Position numbers and translations under genes: made by a program
Part shown: in pieces, positions 21,968 to 31,037 of the stretch
Layout of the letters: each line of letters opens with the position of its first letter
How positions within the stretch are numbered: position 1 is the stretch's first letter
The notes under the pieces: model-generated
Database searches by the model: none
What the model saw: only the letters and a program-made list of their open reading frames with translations
Told to the model about the DNA's origin: nothing
From: Pseudorhodoplanes sinuspersici
GTDB taxonomy: Bacteria; Pseudomonadota; Alphaproteobacteria; Rhizobiales; Xanthobacteraceae
DNA length: 64,000 nucleotides
NCBI RefSeq assembly: GCF_002119765.1
Contig: NZ_CP021112.1
Span: forward strand, 3,900,501-3,964,500
Direction of reading: 5' to 3'

Positions 21968-22511
21968 GGTCGGGCTGAGCAACGCGCTGGATCGGATCGA
22001 TCTGCGCATCCTCGCTGCCCAGCGCAGCGCGGCGACTTTTGGCCGGCTCATGACCGATGCCTTCTCGCAAAGCGTCATCGGCGGCCGCAGCTTCGAAGAC
22101 GTATTGAAATCGCTGACGCTGCGACTCTCGGATATGGCATTGAAAGCGGCATTCAAGCCGATCGAGACGGGTCTGGTTCGGGGTCTCGGACAGCTCTTCG
22201 GCTCGTCCACTCAGATGGCTGCCGCAGGAGGCGCCATCAAGCCGTTCGCCTCGGGAGGCATTATCGGCACGCCATCTTACTTTCCGCTGCGCGAAGGCGG
22301 CGTCGGTCTCGCTGGTGAGGCCGGCCCGGAAGCGATCATGCCGCTCACGCGCGGCGCAGATGGCAAGCTTGGGGTGATGGCCGCCGGTGGCGGGCGCGCC
22401 AATATCACGGTCAACATCTCGACGCCGGACGCCGATTCATTCCGGCGTTCGGAAATCTATCTCACGGGGCAGATCGCGCGTGCGGTGGCGCGCGGACAGC
22501 GCGGACTTTAA
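21936..22511 (+). CDS. Short tail tape measure protein (GTA gp11-like)
   Basis: This 191-residue protein is short for a tape measure, as in GTAs, and predicts a short tail. It contains SFEDVLKSLTLRLSDMALKAAFKPIE, a Gly/Ala-rich hydrophobic stretch, and the family's late motif AGEAGPEAIMPLTRGADGKLGV before a C-terminal strand region (ANITVNISTPDADSFRRSE). The start at 21936 overlaps the chaperone gene. Confidence 0.9.
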   Translation: MAENITPQIDEVGLSNALDRIDLRILAAQRSAATFGRLMTDAFSQSVIGGRSFEDVLKSLTLRLSDMALKAAFKPIETGLVRGLGQLFGSSTQMAAAGGAIKPFASGGIIGTPSYFPLREGGVGLAGEAGPEAIMPLTRGADGKLGVMAAGGGRANITVNISTPDADSFRRSEIYLTGQIARAVARGQRGL

Positions 22512-22520
22512 TAGCCGGTA

Positions 22521-22754
22521 TTAAAGGCGATCGCGCAATCCGGTGACGCCCTTGTGCTCGGCGCAGTGATCGCAGCAGAAATATGTGCCGTCTTTTTCCA
22601 TGCCGTGGCCGACGATCCGGATGCCGCAATTCGCGCAGGTCGGTGCCAGGGCATGGATCGCGCATTCGAAACTGTCATAGGTGTGGCTGGTGCCATTCTT
22701 CGTGACATGGATGGGCTTGTCATAGTCATTGCCGCAGGTTTCGCAGGTGGCCAT
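22521..22754 (-). CDS. Small zinc-ribbon / metallothionein-like protein
   Basis: This 77-residue protein contains two Cys pairs of treble-clef type, CETCGND and CANCGIRI, plus a third cluster CCDHCAEH, suitable for zinc binding. It begins MATCETCGNDYDKPIHV and ends GVTGLRDRL. Similar short proteins in Rhizobiales have been labelled prokaryotic-metallothionein-like. It lies on the opposite strand between two GTA tail genes with 9 bp to the tape measure gene. The function is unknown. Confidence 0.8.
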   Translation of the reverse strand: MATCETCGNDYDKPIHVTKNGTSHTYDSFECAIHALAPTCANCGIRIVGHGMEKDGTYFCCDHCAEHKGVTGLRDRL

Positions 22755-22845
22755 CGCTCTCTCCTGTGGGGCTCGGACCTATCTAAAATCGCGAAACCGC
22801 TCCCGGTTCCCGAACGACCCTGCCGTTATTGCCGAAGGAGCCATC

Positions 22846-23490
22846 ATGGCGCCAGCGTTCCACGACATTCTGTTCCCGCTCGATATCGCGCTGAACAGCG
22901 CCGGCGGGCCGGAACGGCGCACGGAAATCGTCGCGCTCGGCTCAGGGCGAGAGGAGCGCAATGCCCGCTGGGCGCATTCGCGGCGGCGTTACGACGCGGG
23001 TTACGGCGTCAAGTCTTTCGACGCCTTGAGTGAGGTCATCGCTTTTTTCGAGGAACGTCGCGGCATGCTGCATGGCTTTCGCTGGCGCGACCGGCTCGAT
23101 CATTCCTCGGCGGCGCCAGGCCTCGCGGTGACGCCGCTCGATCAGGCGATCGGGATTGGTGACGGCGAACGCACCGGCTTTTCGTTGATCAAGACATATG
23201 GCGGCACATTCGCGCCCTACGCCCGGCCGATTGTGAAGCCGGTGAGTGGCAGTGTGCGTGTTGCGGTCAATGGTGACGAAGCTGGCGAGGGTGTCGATTT
23301 TTCCTGTGACGTGACGACAGGCGTTGTGACGTTTCTCGATGGTCATGTACCCGGTGAGGGCGCGGCGATCAGCGCCGGCTTTTTGTTCGACGTGCCGGTT
23401 CGGTTCGACACCGATTATCTGGAGGTCGATCTGTCAGCATTCGCGGCAGGTGCGATTCCGAAAATTCCGCTTGTTGAGATCAGACTTTAG
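22846..23490 (+). CDS. DUF2460 tail protein (GTA gp12-like)
   Basis: This 214-residue distal tail protein opens with AFHDILFPLDIALNSAGGPER and then shows VALGSGREERNARWAHSRRRYDAGYG and EERRGMLHGFRWRDRLDH, all standard DUF2460 blocks. It ends LEVDLSAFAAGAIPKIPLVEIRL. The ATG at 22846 gives the expected N-terminus. Confidence 0.92.
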   Translation: MAPAFHDILFPLDIALNSAGGPERRTEIVALGSGREERNARWAHSRRRYDAGYGVKSFDALSEVIAFFEERRGMLHGFRWRDRLDHSSAAPGLAVTPLDQAIGIGDGERTGFSLIKTYGGTFAPYARPIVKPVSGSVRVAVNGDEAGEGVDFSCDVTTGVVTFLDGHVPGEGAAISAGFLFDVPVRFDTDYLEVDLSAFAAGAIPKIPLVEIRL

Positions 23491-23494
23491 CTTT

Positions 23495-23642
23495 CACCCT
23501 CCCCTGGAGGGGGAGGGTCGTCGCGAGTGAAACGAGCGGCGGGGTGGGGTGACTTCTTTGATCGAAGGGCCTTTCACCCCACCCCGGCTCGCATCTCGCT
23601 ATCGCTCAATGCTTGCCGACCCTCCCCCTCCAGGGGAGGGGG
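23495..23642. repeat. Dispersed repeat, CCCTCCCCTGGAGGGGGAGGG type, copy 3
   Basis: This is a second full-length copy of the family at 20301, with the same outer arms and inner GGGGTGGGGTGA / CACCCCACCCC pair. It occupies the whole gap between gp12 and gp13. Confidence 0.88.
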
Positions 23643-23652
23643 AAGGACAACA

Positions 23653-24549
23653 ATGCGCAACATCTCTCCCGCCTTTCAGGCAAAACTCGACGCCGGCGCC
23701 ACCACATTGTGCCGCTGCTGGATTCTCACCCGGCGCGATGGCGTGGTGCAGGGCTTCACCGACCACGATCAGACTGTCATCGTGAATGGCGTGAGCTGCC
23801 GCGCTGATACGGGCTTCACGGGGTCAGAGGCGGTGGCTCGGCTCGGCCTCTCGGTTGATGGCGTGGAAGTATCCGGCGCGCTGTCGGATGATTCACTGAA
23901 CGAGTCAGCGCTGGCGGCCGGCCACTACGATGCGGCGCAGGTCGACATGTATATTGTCGACTGGAGCGAGCCAGCCCTGAATGTGCTGATGACACGCGGC
24001 CATATCGGCGAGGTGCGGCGGGAAGGCGCGGCCTTCGCGGCGGAACTGCGCGGGCTTGCAGACACGCTCGCGCATGAGACCGGACGGCTGTACACCGCGG
24101 CCTGCAGCGCCGACCTTGGCGACACGCGTTGCAAGATCGATCTCGATGACCCGTTGTATCGCGGTGAGGGAAGCATCGTCGCGCCGCGAGGCGTGTCGGC
24201 TTTCACGGTCTCCGGCCTGGATGATTTTGACGTTGGCTGGTTCACCGCCGGGCGGCTGACATTCACGAGCGGCGCGAATGGCGGCAGTGCCATGGAAGTG
24301 AAGCGCCATTATATCGCGAGTGACAACGTCGTCATCGAGCTGTGGCAGGCGATGGCGGAGCCGATTGCACCCGAAGATACGTTTATCGTCACCGCGGGAT
24401 GCGACAAGCGCTTTGCCACCTGCCGCGACCGCTTCAACAATGCGCTGAATTTTCGTGGCTTTCCGCATATTCCGGGCAACGATTTCATCGTGCGCTATGC
24501 CATTGACGGCGAGCCGGGGCACGACGGCAAAAGCCTGAGCGGCGACTAA
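23653..24549 (+). CDS. DUF2163 tail protein (GTA gp13-like)
   Basis: This 298-residue baseplate-hub component begins RNISPAFQAKLDAGATTLCRCW and contains GFTDHDQTVIVNG. It has the Cys-containing block GRLYTAACSADLGDTRCKID and ends with GCDKRFATCRDRFNNALNFRGFPHIPGND. The paired cysteines in the last two blocks may bind a metal or an Fe-S cluster, as suggested for GTA hub proteins. It is intact and of family length. Confidence 0.92.
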   Translation: MRNISPAFQAKLDAGATTLCRCWILTRRDGVVQGFTDHDQTVIVNGVSCRADTGFTGSEAVARLGLSVDGVEVSGALSDDSLNESALAAGHYDAAQVDMYIVDWSEPALNVLMTRGHIGEVRREGAAFAAELRGLADTLAHETGRLYTAACSADLGDTRCKIDLDDPLYRGEGSIVAPRGVSAFTVSGLDDFDVGWFTAGRLTFTSGANGGSAMEVKRHYIASDNVVIELWQAMAEPIAPEDTFIVTAGCDKRFATCRDRFNNALNFRGFPHIPGNDFIVRYAIDGEPGHDGKSLSGD

Positions 24550-24553
24550 TACC

Positions 24554-25021
24554 ATGCACATCACTCCATCGGACATCGTCGCGCAGGCGCGCGCGTGGAT
24601 TGGCACGCCGTATCAGCATCAGGCTTCGCTGAAAGGCATTGGCTGCGATTGCCTTGGCCTCGTGCGCGGCGTGTGGCGCGCACTGTATGGCGAAGAGCCG
24701 GAGCGCGTACCGGCCTATTCGCGCGACTGGGCGGAGGCCTCGCACTTTGAATCGCTGGCGGAGGCGGGGACACGTCATCTCATCGCCGTATCGCTCAAGG
24801 CTATGACAGCGGGCGATGTCGTGCTGTTTCGCTGGCGTAGCGGCATGGTTGCCAAGCATGCCGCGATCCTGACCGGCGACGGCACGATGATCCATGCCCA
24901 TGACGGCGCGGCTGTCGCCGAAGTGGCATTCGCCCCATGGTGGCGCCGCCGCGTCGGCTATGCGTTCCGGTTTCCGGGAGTGCAAGAATCTGGAGTGCAA
25001 GAATCTGGAGTGAATGAGTAA
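24554..25021 (+). CDS. NlpC/P60-type tail peptidase (GTA gp14-like)
   Basis: This 155-residue cell-wall peptidase has the catalytic Cys in CDCLGLVRGVWR (C33) and His in KHAAIL (H102). It would cut peptidoglycan cross-bridges during entry into the recipient. The C-terminus is a tandem repeat, GVQESGVQESGVNE, made by a 15-bp DNA duplication and not part of the fold. It is followed by a TAATG overlap with the tail-tip gene. Confidence 0.92.
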   Translation: MHITPSDIVAQARAWIGTPYQHQASLKGIGCDCLGLVRGVWRALYGEEPERVPAYSRDWAEASHFESLAEAGTRHLIAVSLKAMTAGDVVLFRWRSGMVAKHAAILTGDGTMIHAHDGAAVAEVAFAPWWRRRVGYAFRFPGVQESGVQESGVNE

Positions 25022-28000
25022 TGGCATCACTCGTTCTGTCCACCGCAGGCGGTGCCGCCGGCGGCGCATTGTTCGGCACCGTCGGCGCGATGGCGGGGCG
25101 GCTCGCTGGCGCTGTGGCCGGCAGCCTGATCGACCAATCGCTGTTCGGTAGCAGCGGCACCCAGCAAACGCGCGAAGGGCCGCGGCTGCGCGATCTCGAC
25201 GTGATGGTGTCGACTGAAGGCGCGCCGATTCAGCGCGTGTATGGCCGTGCACGCATTGCCGGTCAGGTGATCTGGGCAACGGCGCTGCAGGAAGCGATCG
25301 ACACCCGCACCGAAACGACAGGCGGCGGAGGCGGAAAGGGCGGCGGCGGAAGCGCGGCGTCTCAGCCGGTGACCACCAAGACGACAACCTATTCCTATTA
25401 TGCCAACATCGCCGTCGGCCTTTGCGAAGGCCCGATCGGTCATGTCGCGCGCGTGTTTGCCGACGGCAAGCTGCTGGACCTCAAACGCATCAACTATCGT
25501 GTGTATCGCGGCGATGATGATCAGCCCGCCGATCCGCTGATCGTTGCGAAGGAAGGCGCGGACAATGCGCCGGCGTATCGCGGCCTCGCTTATATCGTGT
25601 TCGAGCGGTTGCCGGTCGCGCAATTCGGCAATCGCATTCCGCAATTGTCGTTCGAGGTCATGCGTCCGGTCGGTGCACTGGAGCAGCAGATCCGCGCGGT
25701 GACCTTGATCCCGGGTGCGACGGAGTTTGGCTACGAGCCATCCACTGTCGTTCGTGTCATGGGCAAGGGCAAGTCGGCGCCGGAGAACCGTCATGTGTCC
25801 TATGCGGATTCCGATGTCGTTGCGTCGCTCGATGAATTACAGGCGACGTGTCCCAATCTCGAGCGGGTCGCGATCGTCGTGACCTGGTTCGGCAACGATC
25901 TGCGCGCCGGCGAGTGCCGCATCAGACCGGGCATCGACAATCGCGAAAAGGAGACGCATGGCGCGACATGGTCCGTTGCCGGGGTGAATCGCAATAATGC
26001 CTATCGCGTGTCCGTAGTCGACGATCGTCCGGCCTTTGGCGGCACGCCGTCCGACGCCAGCGTGCGGCATCTCATTGAGGAGCTGAAGAGCCGCGGGCTC
26101 AAGGTGACGCTTTATCCCTTCGTGATGATGGATGTGCCGCCGGATAATGCGTTGCCCGATCCGTGGACTGGCGAGGCGCCGCAGCCGGCATTTCCGTGGC
26201 GTGGCGAGATCACCTGTTTCCCTGCGCCCGGCGTGGAGGGGTCACCGGACGGCACCAGCGCAGCCGGTGCGCAAGTCGATGCTTTCTTCGATGCGGGGGG
26301 CGGGGCCGGCTGGAATCATCGCCGCTTCATCCTGCATTACGCGACGCTGGCGAAAGAGGCCGGCGGCGTCGATGCCTTTCTCATCGGCTCGGAGATGAAG
26401 AGCCTGACGCGCGTGCGTGCGGCTTCCGGTGTGTATCCGGCGGTTGGTCAATTCGTCGCGCTGGCGTCCGATGTGAAGGAGATTCTCGGCAACGACACCG
26501 TCGTCACCTATGCCGCCGACTGGACCGAATACGGTGCGCATGTGGTCGATGCCGGGGCGAACGAAGTCCGCTTTCCGCTCGACCCGTTATGGGCGTCGCC
26601 GGATATCGATGCAATCGGTATCGATTATTATCCGCCGCTGTCGGATTGGCGCGATACCCCCGATCATGCCGACCGCGCCTTGGCCGATACGATCCATGAT
26701 CGCGAGTATCTCGCGGCCAATGTGAATGGCGGGGAGGCGTTCGATTTCTATTATGCGGATGCCGCCGCGCGAGCCACGCAAACGCGCACGCCGATCACCG
26801 ACGGGCTCGGCAAGCCCTGGATCTATCGGCAGAAAGACATCTGGAATTTCTGGTCGCAGCCGCATCATGAGCGCGTCGGTGGGGTGGAGCTCGGCAGCGC
26901 GACGGCATGGGTGCCGCAATCGAAACCGATCTGGCTGACCGAAACCGGATGCTCGGCGGTGGACAAGGGCTCGAACCAGCCGAGCGTGTTTCCCGATGCG
27001 AAGTCATCGGTCGGCGGCTTTCCTCACTTTTCGAACAAACGCCGCGACGATCTGATCCAGCGGCGCTTTCTCGAAGCGGTGCTGGGCGTCTTCGCCGACG
27101 AGAGCGACCTCAATCCGGTGTCACCTTTATACGGTGGCCGAATGGTCGATCCGTCCGGTATCCATATCTGGACCTGGGACGCGCGGCCCTATCCGATTTT
27201 CCCAGCGGTCACCGACGTGTGGAGCGATGGACCAAACTGGGAAACCGGTCATTGGCTCACCGGCCGGCTGGGGGCGTCCAATATGGAAGGGCTGATGTCG
27301 GCCATCCTGTCCGATGCCGGCGTCGTTTCTTGCGATGTCAGTGCGCTCGGCGAAGGACCGGATGGTTACGTCATCGACCGGCCGATGAGCGCCCGCGCCG
27401 CGATCGAGCCTTTGGCGCAAGTTTACGCGTTCGATGCGGCCGAGGAGGACGGTCAACTCGTTTTTCGCCCGCGCGGCGGCGTGCCGGTGATCGAACTCGC
27501 GGAAAGTGATTGCGTGCTCGGAGACAAGGGGGCGCCGCTGCGCCTTCTGCGCGCGCAGGAAACCGAATTGCCGCGTGCGGTGGCGCTCGGCTTTACCGAC
27601 TTACAGAACGATTATCGGCGATCGGCGGCCACATCGCGGCGGCTGGTCGGCGGATCGTCGCGATTGACACAGAACGATCTTGCTATCGTCACCAACGGTG
27701 TGTCGGCCGAGCGCCGCGCGGACATCTGGCTGCAGGACGTCTGGGCCGGTCGGGAGAGTGCCAACTTCGCCTTGCCGCCAAGTCTGCTGTCGCTTTCGCC
27801 GGGTGACGTGATCGCGCTGACGGTCGATGGCCGGCGGCGCTTGCTCGAGGTGAGCGAGATCGTCGATACGCAATCGCGTGCGGTGAAGGCGCGCTCGATC
27901 GATCCTGAAATCTTCAACCTGCCATTGGCGCCGGCCAGCGTAACCGCGCCTTCGGTGCCGCCGGCCATCGGCCCGGTGGAAGTTCGATTGCTCGATCTGC

Positions 28001-28908
28001 CATCGTTCAATGGCGAAGAGCCTGTCGTGCTGACGCGGGCGGCGATCTTTGCCGATCCGTGGCCCGGTCCCGTTGCGATCTGGCGCTCACGCGATGGCGC
28101 GTCCTATGAGCAAGTCGCTACCGCTGTGGCGCCGGCGATTGTCGGCGAGATGATCGATCCCTTGCCGCGCGGCCCTCTCGGGTGTTTCGACGATGCAAAC
28201 CGCGTTCGCGTGCAGCTCTTTGGCGGTGTCCTGGCGTCGGTGTCGGACCAGACGTTGCTGGGCGGTGCGAACCTTGCCGCGTTGCAGGGGCCGACTGGCG
28301 CATACGAGATCTTTCAGTTTGCCAATGCCGAACTGGTTGGCAACGGCACTTACGAATTATCGCGGCTATTGCGCGGGCAGGGTGGCAGCGAATGGTCCAT
28401 GGCCGACCTGCTGGAAGAGGGCGCGACCTTTGTCTTGCTCGATCAGCAACTTGTGCCGGTGGCGCGCGGTCTCGAAATGCTCGGCCGTCCGCTCTCGCTC
28501 CGGATTGGCGCGGCCAGCCGCGATCATGGCGATATCGCCGCAGTGACAGCGGAGGCAACGCCACAGGCGATTGCCTTGCGTCCTTATGCCCCTGTGCATC
28601 TGCGGGCGACGCGCGGCGCGGACGGCATCACGCTGTCGTGGATCCGGCGGACGCGGGTGAGCGGCGATTCCTGGGAAACGCTCGATGTGCCGCTTGGTGA
28701 GGATGGGGAGCGCTACGAGATTGACATTCTTGACGGCGATGTCGTGAAGCGTGTGCTGCAATCGGCGACGACGAGCGTCACGTATTCAAGCGATGACGAG
28801 ATTGACGATTTCGGCGGCGCTCTCGATACGATCTCGGTACGGATCGCGCAGATGTCTGCGACCGTGGGACGTGGTGTTGCGACAGAGGTGGCTCTTGCGG
28901 TGGCGTGA
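25021..28908 (+). CDS. Tail tip / host-specificity protein (GTA gp15-like)
   Basis: This 1295-residue protein starts with a glycine-rich hydrophobic segment, then a GPRLRDLDVMVSTEGAPIQR block. A TIM-barrel-like region characteristic of GTA gp15 follows (residues about 250-600, with ADWTEYGAH, IDAIGIDYYPPLSDWRD and IWLTETGCSAVDKG). A phage tail hub domain (about 640-960) and a C-terminal beta-rich region complete it. A Gly-rich loop (about 101-112) interrupts the early part. It forms the central hub that contacts the host surface. It is complete. Confidence 0.93.
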   Translation: MASLVLSTAGGAAGGALFGTVGAMAGRLAGAVAGSLIDQSLFGSSGTQQTREGPRLRDLDVMVSTEGAPIQRVYGRARIAGQVIWATALQEAIDTRTETTGGGGGKGGGGSAASQPVTTKTTTYSYYANIAVGLCEGPIGHVARVFADGKLLDLKRINYRVYRGDDDQPADPLIVAKEGADNAPAYRGLAYIVFERLPVAQFGNRIPQLSFEVMRPVGALEQQIRAVTLIPGATEFGYEPSTVVRVMGKGKSAPENRHVSYADSDVVASLDELQATCPNLERVAIVVTWFGNDLRAGECRIRPGIDNREKETHGATWSVAGVNRNNAYRVSVVDDRPAFGGTPSDASVRHLIEELKSRGLKVTLYPFVMMDVPPDNALPDPWTGEAPQPAFPWRGEITCFPAPGVEGSPDGTSAAGAQVDAFFDAGGGAGWNHRRFILHYATLAKEAGGVDAFLIGSEMKSLTRVRAASGVYPAVGQFVALASDVKEILGNDTVVTYAADWTEYGAHVVDAGANEVRFPLDPLWASPDIDAIGIDYYPPLSDWRDTPDHADRALADTIHDREYLAANVNGGEAFDFYYADAAARATQTRTPITDGLGKPWIYRQKDIWNFWSQPHHERVGGVELGSATAWVPQSKPIWLTETGCSAVDKGSNQPSVFPDAKSSVGGFPHFSNKRRDDLIQRRFLEAVLGVFADESDLNPVSPLYGGRMVDPSGIHIWTWDARPYPIFPAVTDVWSDGPNWETGHWLTGRLGASNMEGLMSAILSDAGVVSCDVSALGEGPDGYVIDRPMSARAAIEPLAQVYAFDAAEEDGQLVFRPRGGVPVIELAESDCVLGDKGAPLRLLRAQETELPRAVALGFTDLQNDYRRSAATSRRLVGGSSRLTQNDLAIVTNGVSAERRADIWLQDVWAGRESANFALPPSLLSLSPGDVIALTVDGRRRLLEVSEIVDTQSRAVKARSIDPEIFNLPLAPASVTAPSVPPAIGPVEVRLLDLPSFNGEEPVVLTRAAIFADPWPGPVAIWRSRDGASYEQVATAVAPAIVGEMIDPLPRGPLGCFDDANRVRVQLFGGVLASVSDQTLLGGANLAALQGPTGAYEIFQFANAELVGNGTYELSRLLRGQGGSEWSMADLLEEGATFVLLDQQLVPVARGLEMLGRPLSLRIGAASRDHGDIAAVTAEATPQAIALRPYAPVHLRATRGADGITLSWIRRTRVSGDSWETLDVPLGEDGERYEIDILDGDVVKRVLQSATTSVTYSSDDEIDDFGGALDTISVRIAQMSATVGRGVATEVALAVA

Positions 28909-28910
28909 CC

Positions 28911-29378
28911 TCAGGGCCCCACGTGCCAGTCCCCGGCCTTGCTTTCTTCAGCAGCGACATCGGCGGCAATGGTGTCCCAGTCAAGGCTTTCGGCTTGCAT
29001 GCGCGCCTTGGTCACGATCTCGATAAATGGCCGGATGCCCCACCTGATGAATTCGATATAGGTGCCGTCCCTCATCGTGACCCTGAATTTGCGGACGAGG
29101 AGCCACGAGGTATTTCTCACGTCGAGGATCGCAGGTAGAAAAATCGAAAAGACGGGCGTCGGCCGCTCGGTCGGTTTGAACACGAGCCGGTAGTTGGTCA
29201 GATGCAGCACGCCCAGTACCCTTTCCGGCGCCGATGACCCCATCACCCAGGGCTTCCCGCCAGTGCTGCCGATGTTCGGATAGCGCGGCAGCAATGCGTT
29301 GGCGCCGACACTTCTGATCAGCGTTTCGCCCGGAAAACGATTGTCCGGTGTGAGCGCGACCGCGCTGAATACGTCCAT
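28911..29378 (-). CDS. GRAM/PH-like domain protein
   Basis: This 155-residue protein has FPGETLIRSVGANAL followed by ERVLGVLHLTNYRLVFKP and then KFRVTMRDGTYIEF, a strand pattern typical of GRAM/PH-like domains. A C-terminal amphipathic helix follows. Such domains bind lipids or proteins in eukaryotes; the bacterial ones are unassigned. It lies on the opposite strand, 2 bp from the end of the tail-tip gene. The ATG at 29378 precedes the conserved part; an earlier one is possible. Confidence 0.55.
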   Translation of the reverse strand: MDVFSAVALTPDNRFPGETLIRSVGANALLPRYPNIGSTGGKPWVMGSSAPERVLGVLHLTNYRLVFKPTERPTPVFSIFLPAILDVRNTSWLLVRKFRVTMRDGTYIEFIRWGIRPFIEIVTKARMQAESLDWDTIAADVAAEESKAGDWHVGP

Positions 29379-29441
29379 CGTCCTTGCCTCGCCTCCATCA
29401 TGCGCAGAGCGCGCCAAGCCCTGTTCCATACCGAGAAAAAT

Positions 29442-30887
29442 ATGACCAATTCATTGCATCTGGCGTTGCCTTATATCGCAGCCGCGCAGGCACAAAAGCA
29501 CGTCACGCACAACGAGGCACTGCGCATTCTCGACGCCCTCGTGATGCTGGCGGTTGACGACCGCGACTTGTCGTCGCCTCCCGGCGCGCCGGCGGAAGGT
29601 TCGCGATATCTGGTGAAGCCCGCCGGAAGTGGTGGCTTTGCCGGGAAGGACAACCAGATTGCGCATTTTCGCGACGGCGCCTTTGCTTTTTTCGCGCCGC
29701 AGCCCGGCTGGATTGCCTATGTGATCGACGAGGGCGTAACGCTTGTTTTTGACGGCAGCAACTGGGTGCCGCTGCTGGGCGCGGCGCCACAATTGCAGAA
29801 TGTGTCTCGCCTGGGATTAGCCGCGACTGCCGATGCCATCAATCCATTGTCGGCGCGTCTCAACAGCGCGTTGTTTGCGGCGAAAACGGTGGCCGATGGC
29901 GGCAACGGCGATCTGCGCTACACGCTCTCCAAGGAAAGCGTCGCCAAAACCCTCTCTCTTTTGTTTCAGAATGATTTCTATAGCCGCGCCGAGATTGGCT
30001 TGACCGGCGACGACGATTTTCATGTCAAGGTGTCTGATGACGGTGCGACCTGGCGCGAGGGCATCGTGGTCGCGTCTGACACGGGGAAGGTGAGTTTTCC
30101 GCAAGGCGCCGTCGGCATTCGTGAGAAGCTGACAGCGGCTCGCACTTATTATGTGCGAACCGACGGGAGCGATGCCAACGATGGTCTGGTCAACAGCGCA
30201 GGAGGCGCTTTTCTCACCATCCAAAAGGCGATCGATATTGTTTTTGGAACGCTCGATCTCGATGCCTTCAATGCTACGATCCAGCTTGGCGACGGCACCT
30301 ATACCGTCGGCGGCAATGCTACGGCGCCGCGGCTCGGCACCGGCACAGTGACCATTCAGGGCAATGCGACGCATCCTCAGAATGTGATTGTGAATGCGTC
30401 TTCGGTCGGCTGTTTTCGCGCGGCATCAGGAGCGTCCCTGATCGTCAAGGATATGGAATTGCGGACGACAGGCGGGACCAATTGTCTGGTCGCCAGCGTC
30501 GGCGGGTTCATGCAATTCGGCAATGTCCGGTTTGGGACCAGCGGATCCTCTCATATGCGGGCGGAGATCGGCGGGCTGGTGGAGGCGATCGGGAATTATT
30601 CCATCGTCGGCAATGCCGGATCTCATATCAATATGGGTCTTTGCGGAGTTGTTCGGATCTCCGGTCGGACGGTCATGCAGATCGGTAACCCCACCTTCAG
30701 CGGCGCCTTTGTGCTGGGAACGACAGCAGGGATGGCGGTGCTGAACGGAAATACCTTCACCGGTGCGGCAAACGGGAAACGCTACGACGTGACCCTGAAT
30801 GCCGGGGTCAATGTGACGGGCGCCGGAGTCAATTATCTGCCAGGCGACGCCGCCGGAACGACGGCAACGGGCGGGCAATATGGATAA
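29442..30887 (+). CDS. DUF2793 tail spike with beta-helix
   Basis: The first 110 residues of this 481-residue protein are a clear DUF2793 domain (LHLALPYIAAAQAQKHVTHN, then GWIAYVIDEGVTLVFDGSNW), known from GTA-associated tail fibres. A helical middle follows, then YYVRTDGSDANDG.....AFLTIQKAID, the typical entry to a right-handed beta-helix. About 190 residues of Gly/Asn/Val-rich coils follow. It is likely the receptor-binding or polysaccharide-recognising spike. No catalytic residues are evident. Confidence 0.88.
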   Translation: MTNSLHLALPYIAAAQAQKHVTHNEALRILDALVMLAVDDRDLSSPPGAPAEGSRYLVKPAGSGGFAGKDNQIAHFRDGAFAFFAPQPGWIAYVIDEGVTLVFDGSNWVPLLGAAPQLQNVSRLGLAATADAINPLSARLNSALFAAKTVADGGNGDLRYTLSKESVAKTLSLLFQNDFYSRAEIGLTGDDDFHVKVSDDGATWREGIVVASDTGKVSFPQGAVGIREKLTAARTYYVRTDGSDANDGLVNSAGGAFLTIQKAIDIVFGTLDLDAFNATIQLGDGTYTVGGNATAPRLGTGTVTIQGNATHPQNVIVNASSVGCFRAASGASLIVKDMELRTTGGTNCLVASVGGFMQFGNVRFGTSGSSHMRAEIGGLVEAIGNYSIVGNAGSHINMGLCGVVRISGRTVMQIGNPTFSGAFVLGTTAGMAVLNGNTFTGAANGKRYDVTLNAGVNVTGAGVNYLPGDAAGTTATGGQYG

Positions 30888-31037
30888 TCCATAGCGGCTG
30901 CCGACTTATGTATTCCATTGTGCCCTCGTTTCGCGCAGACTTGCTGTCTGTAGCTTGGCTAAAGAGTCGCTGGCGATTTTTGGCGGTTGTTTATTTCGGC
31001 GGTGTCTTCGCAGCATGCGGGAGATCCATTTCCGTCT

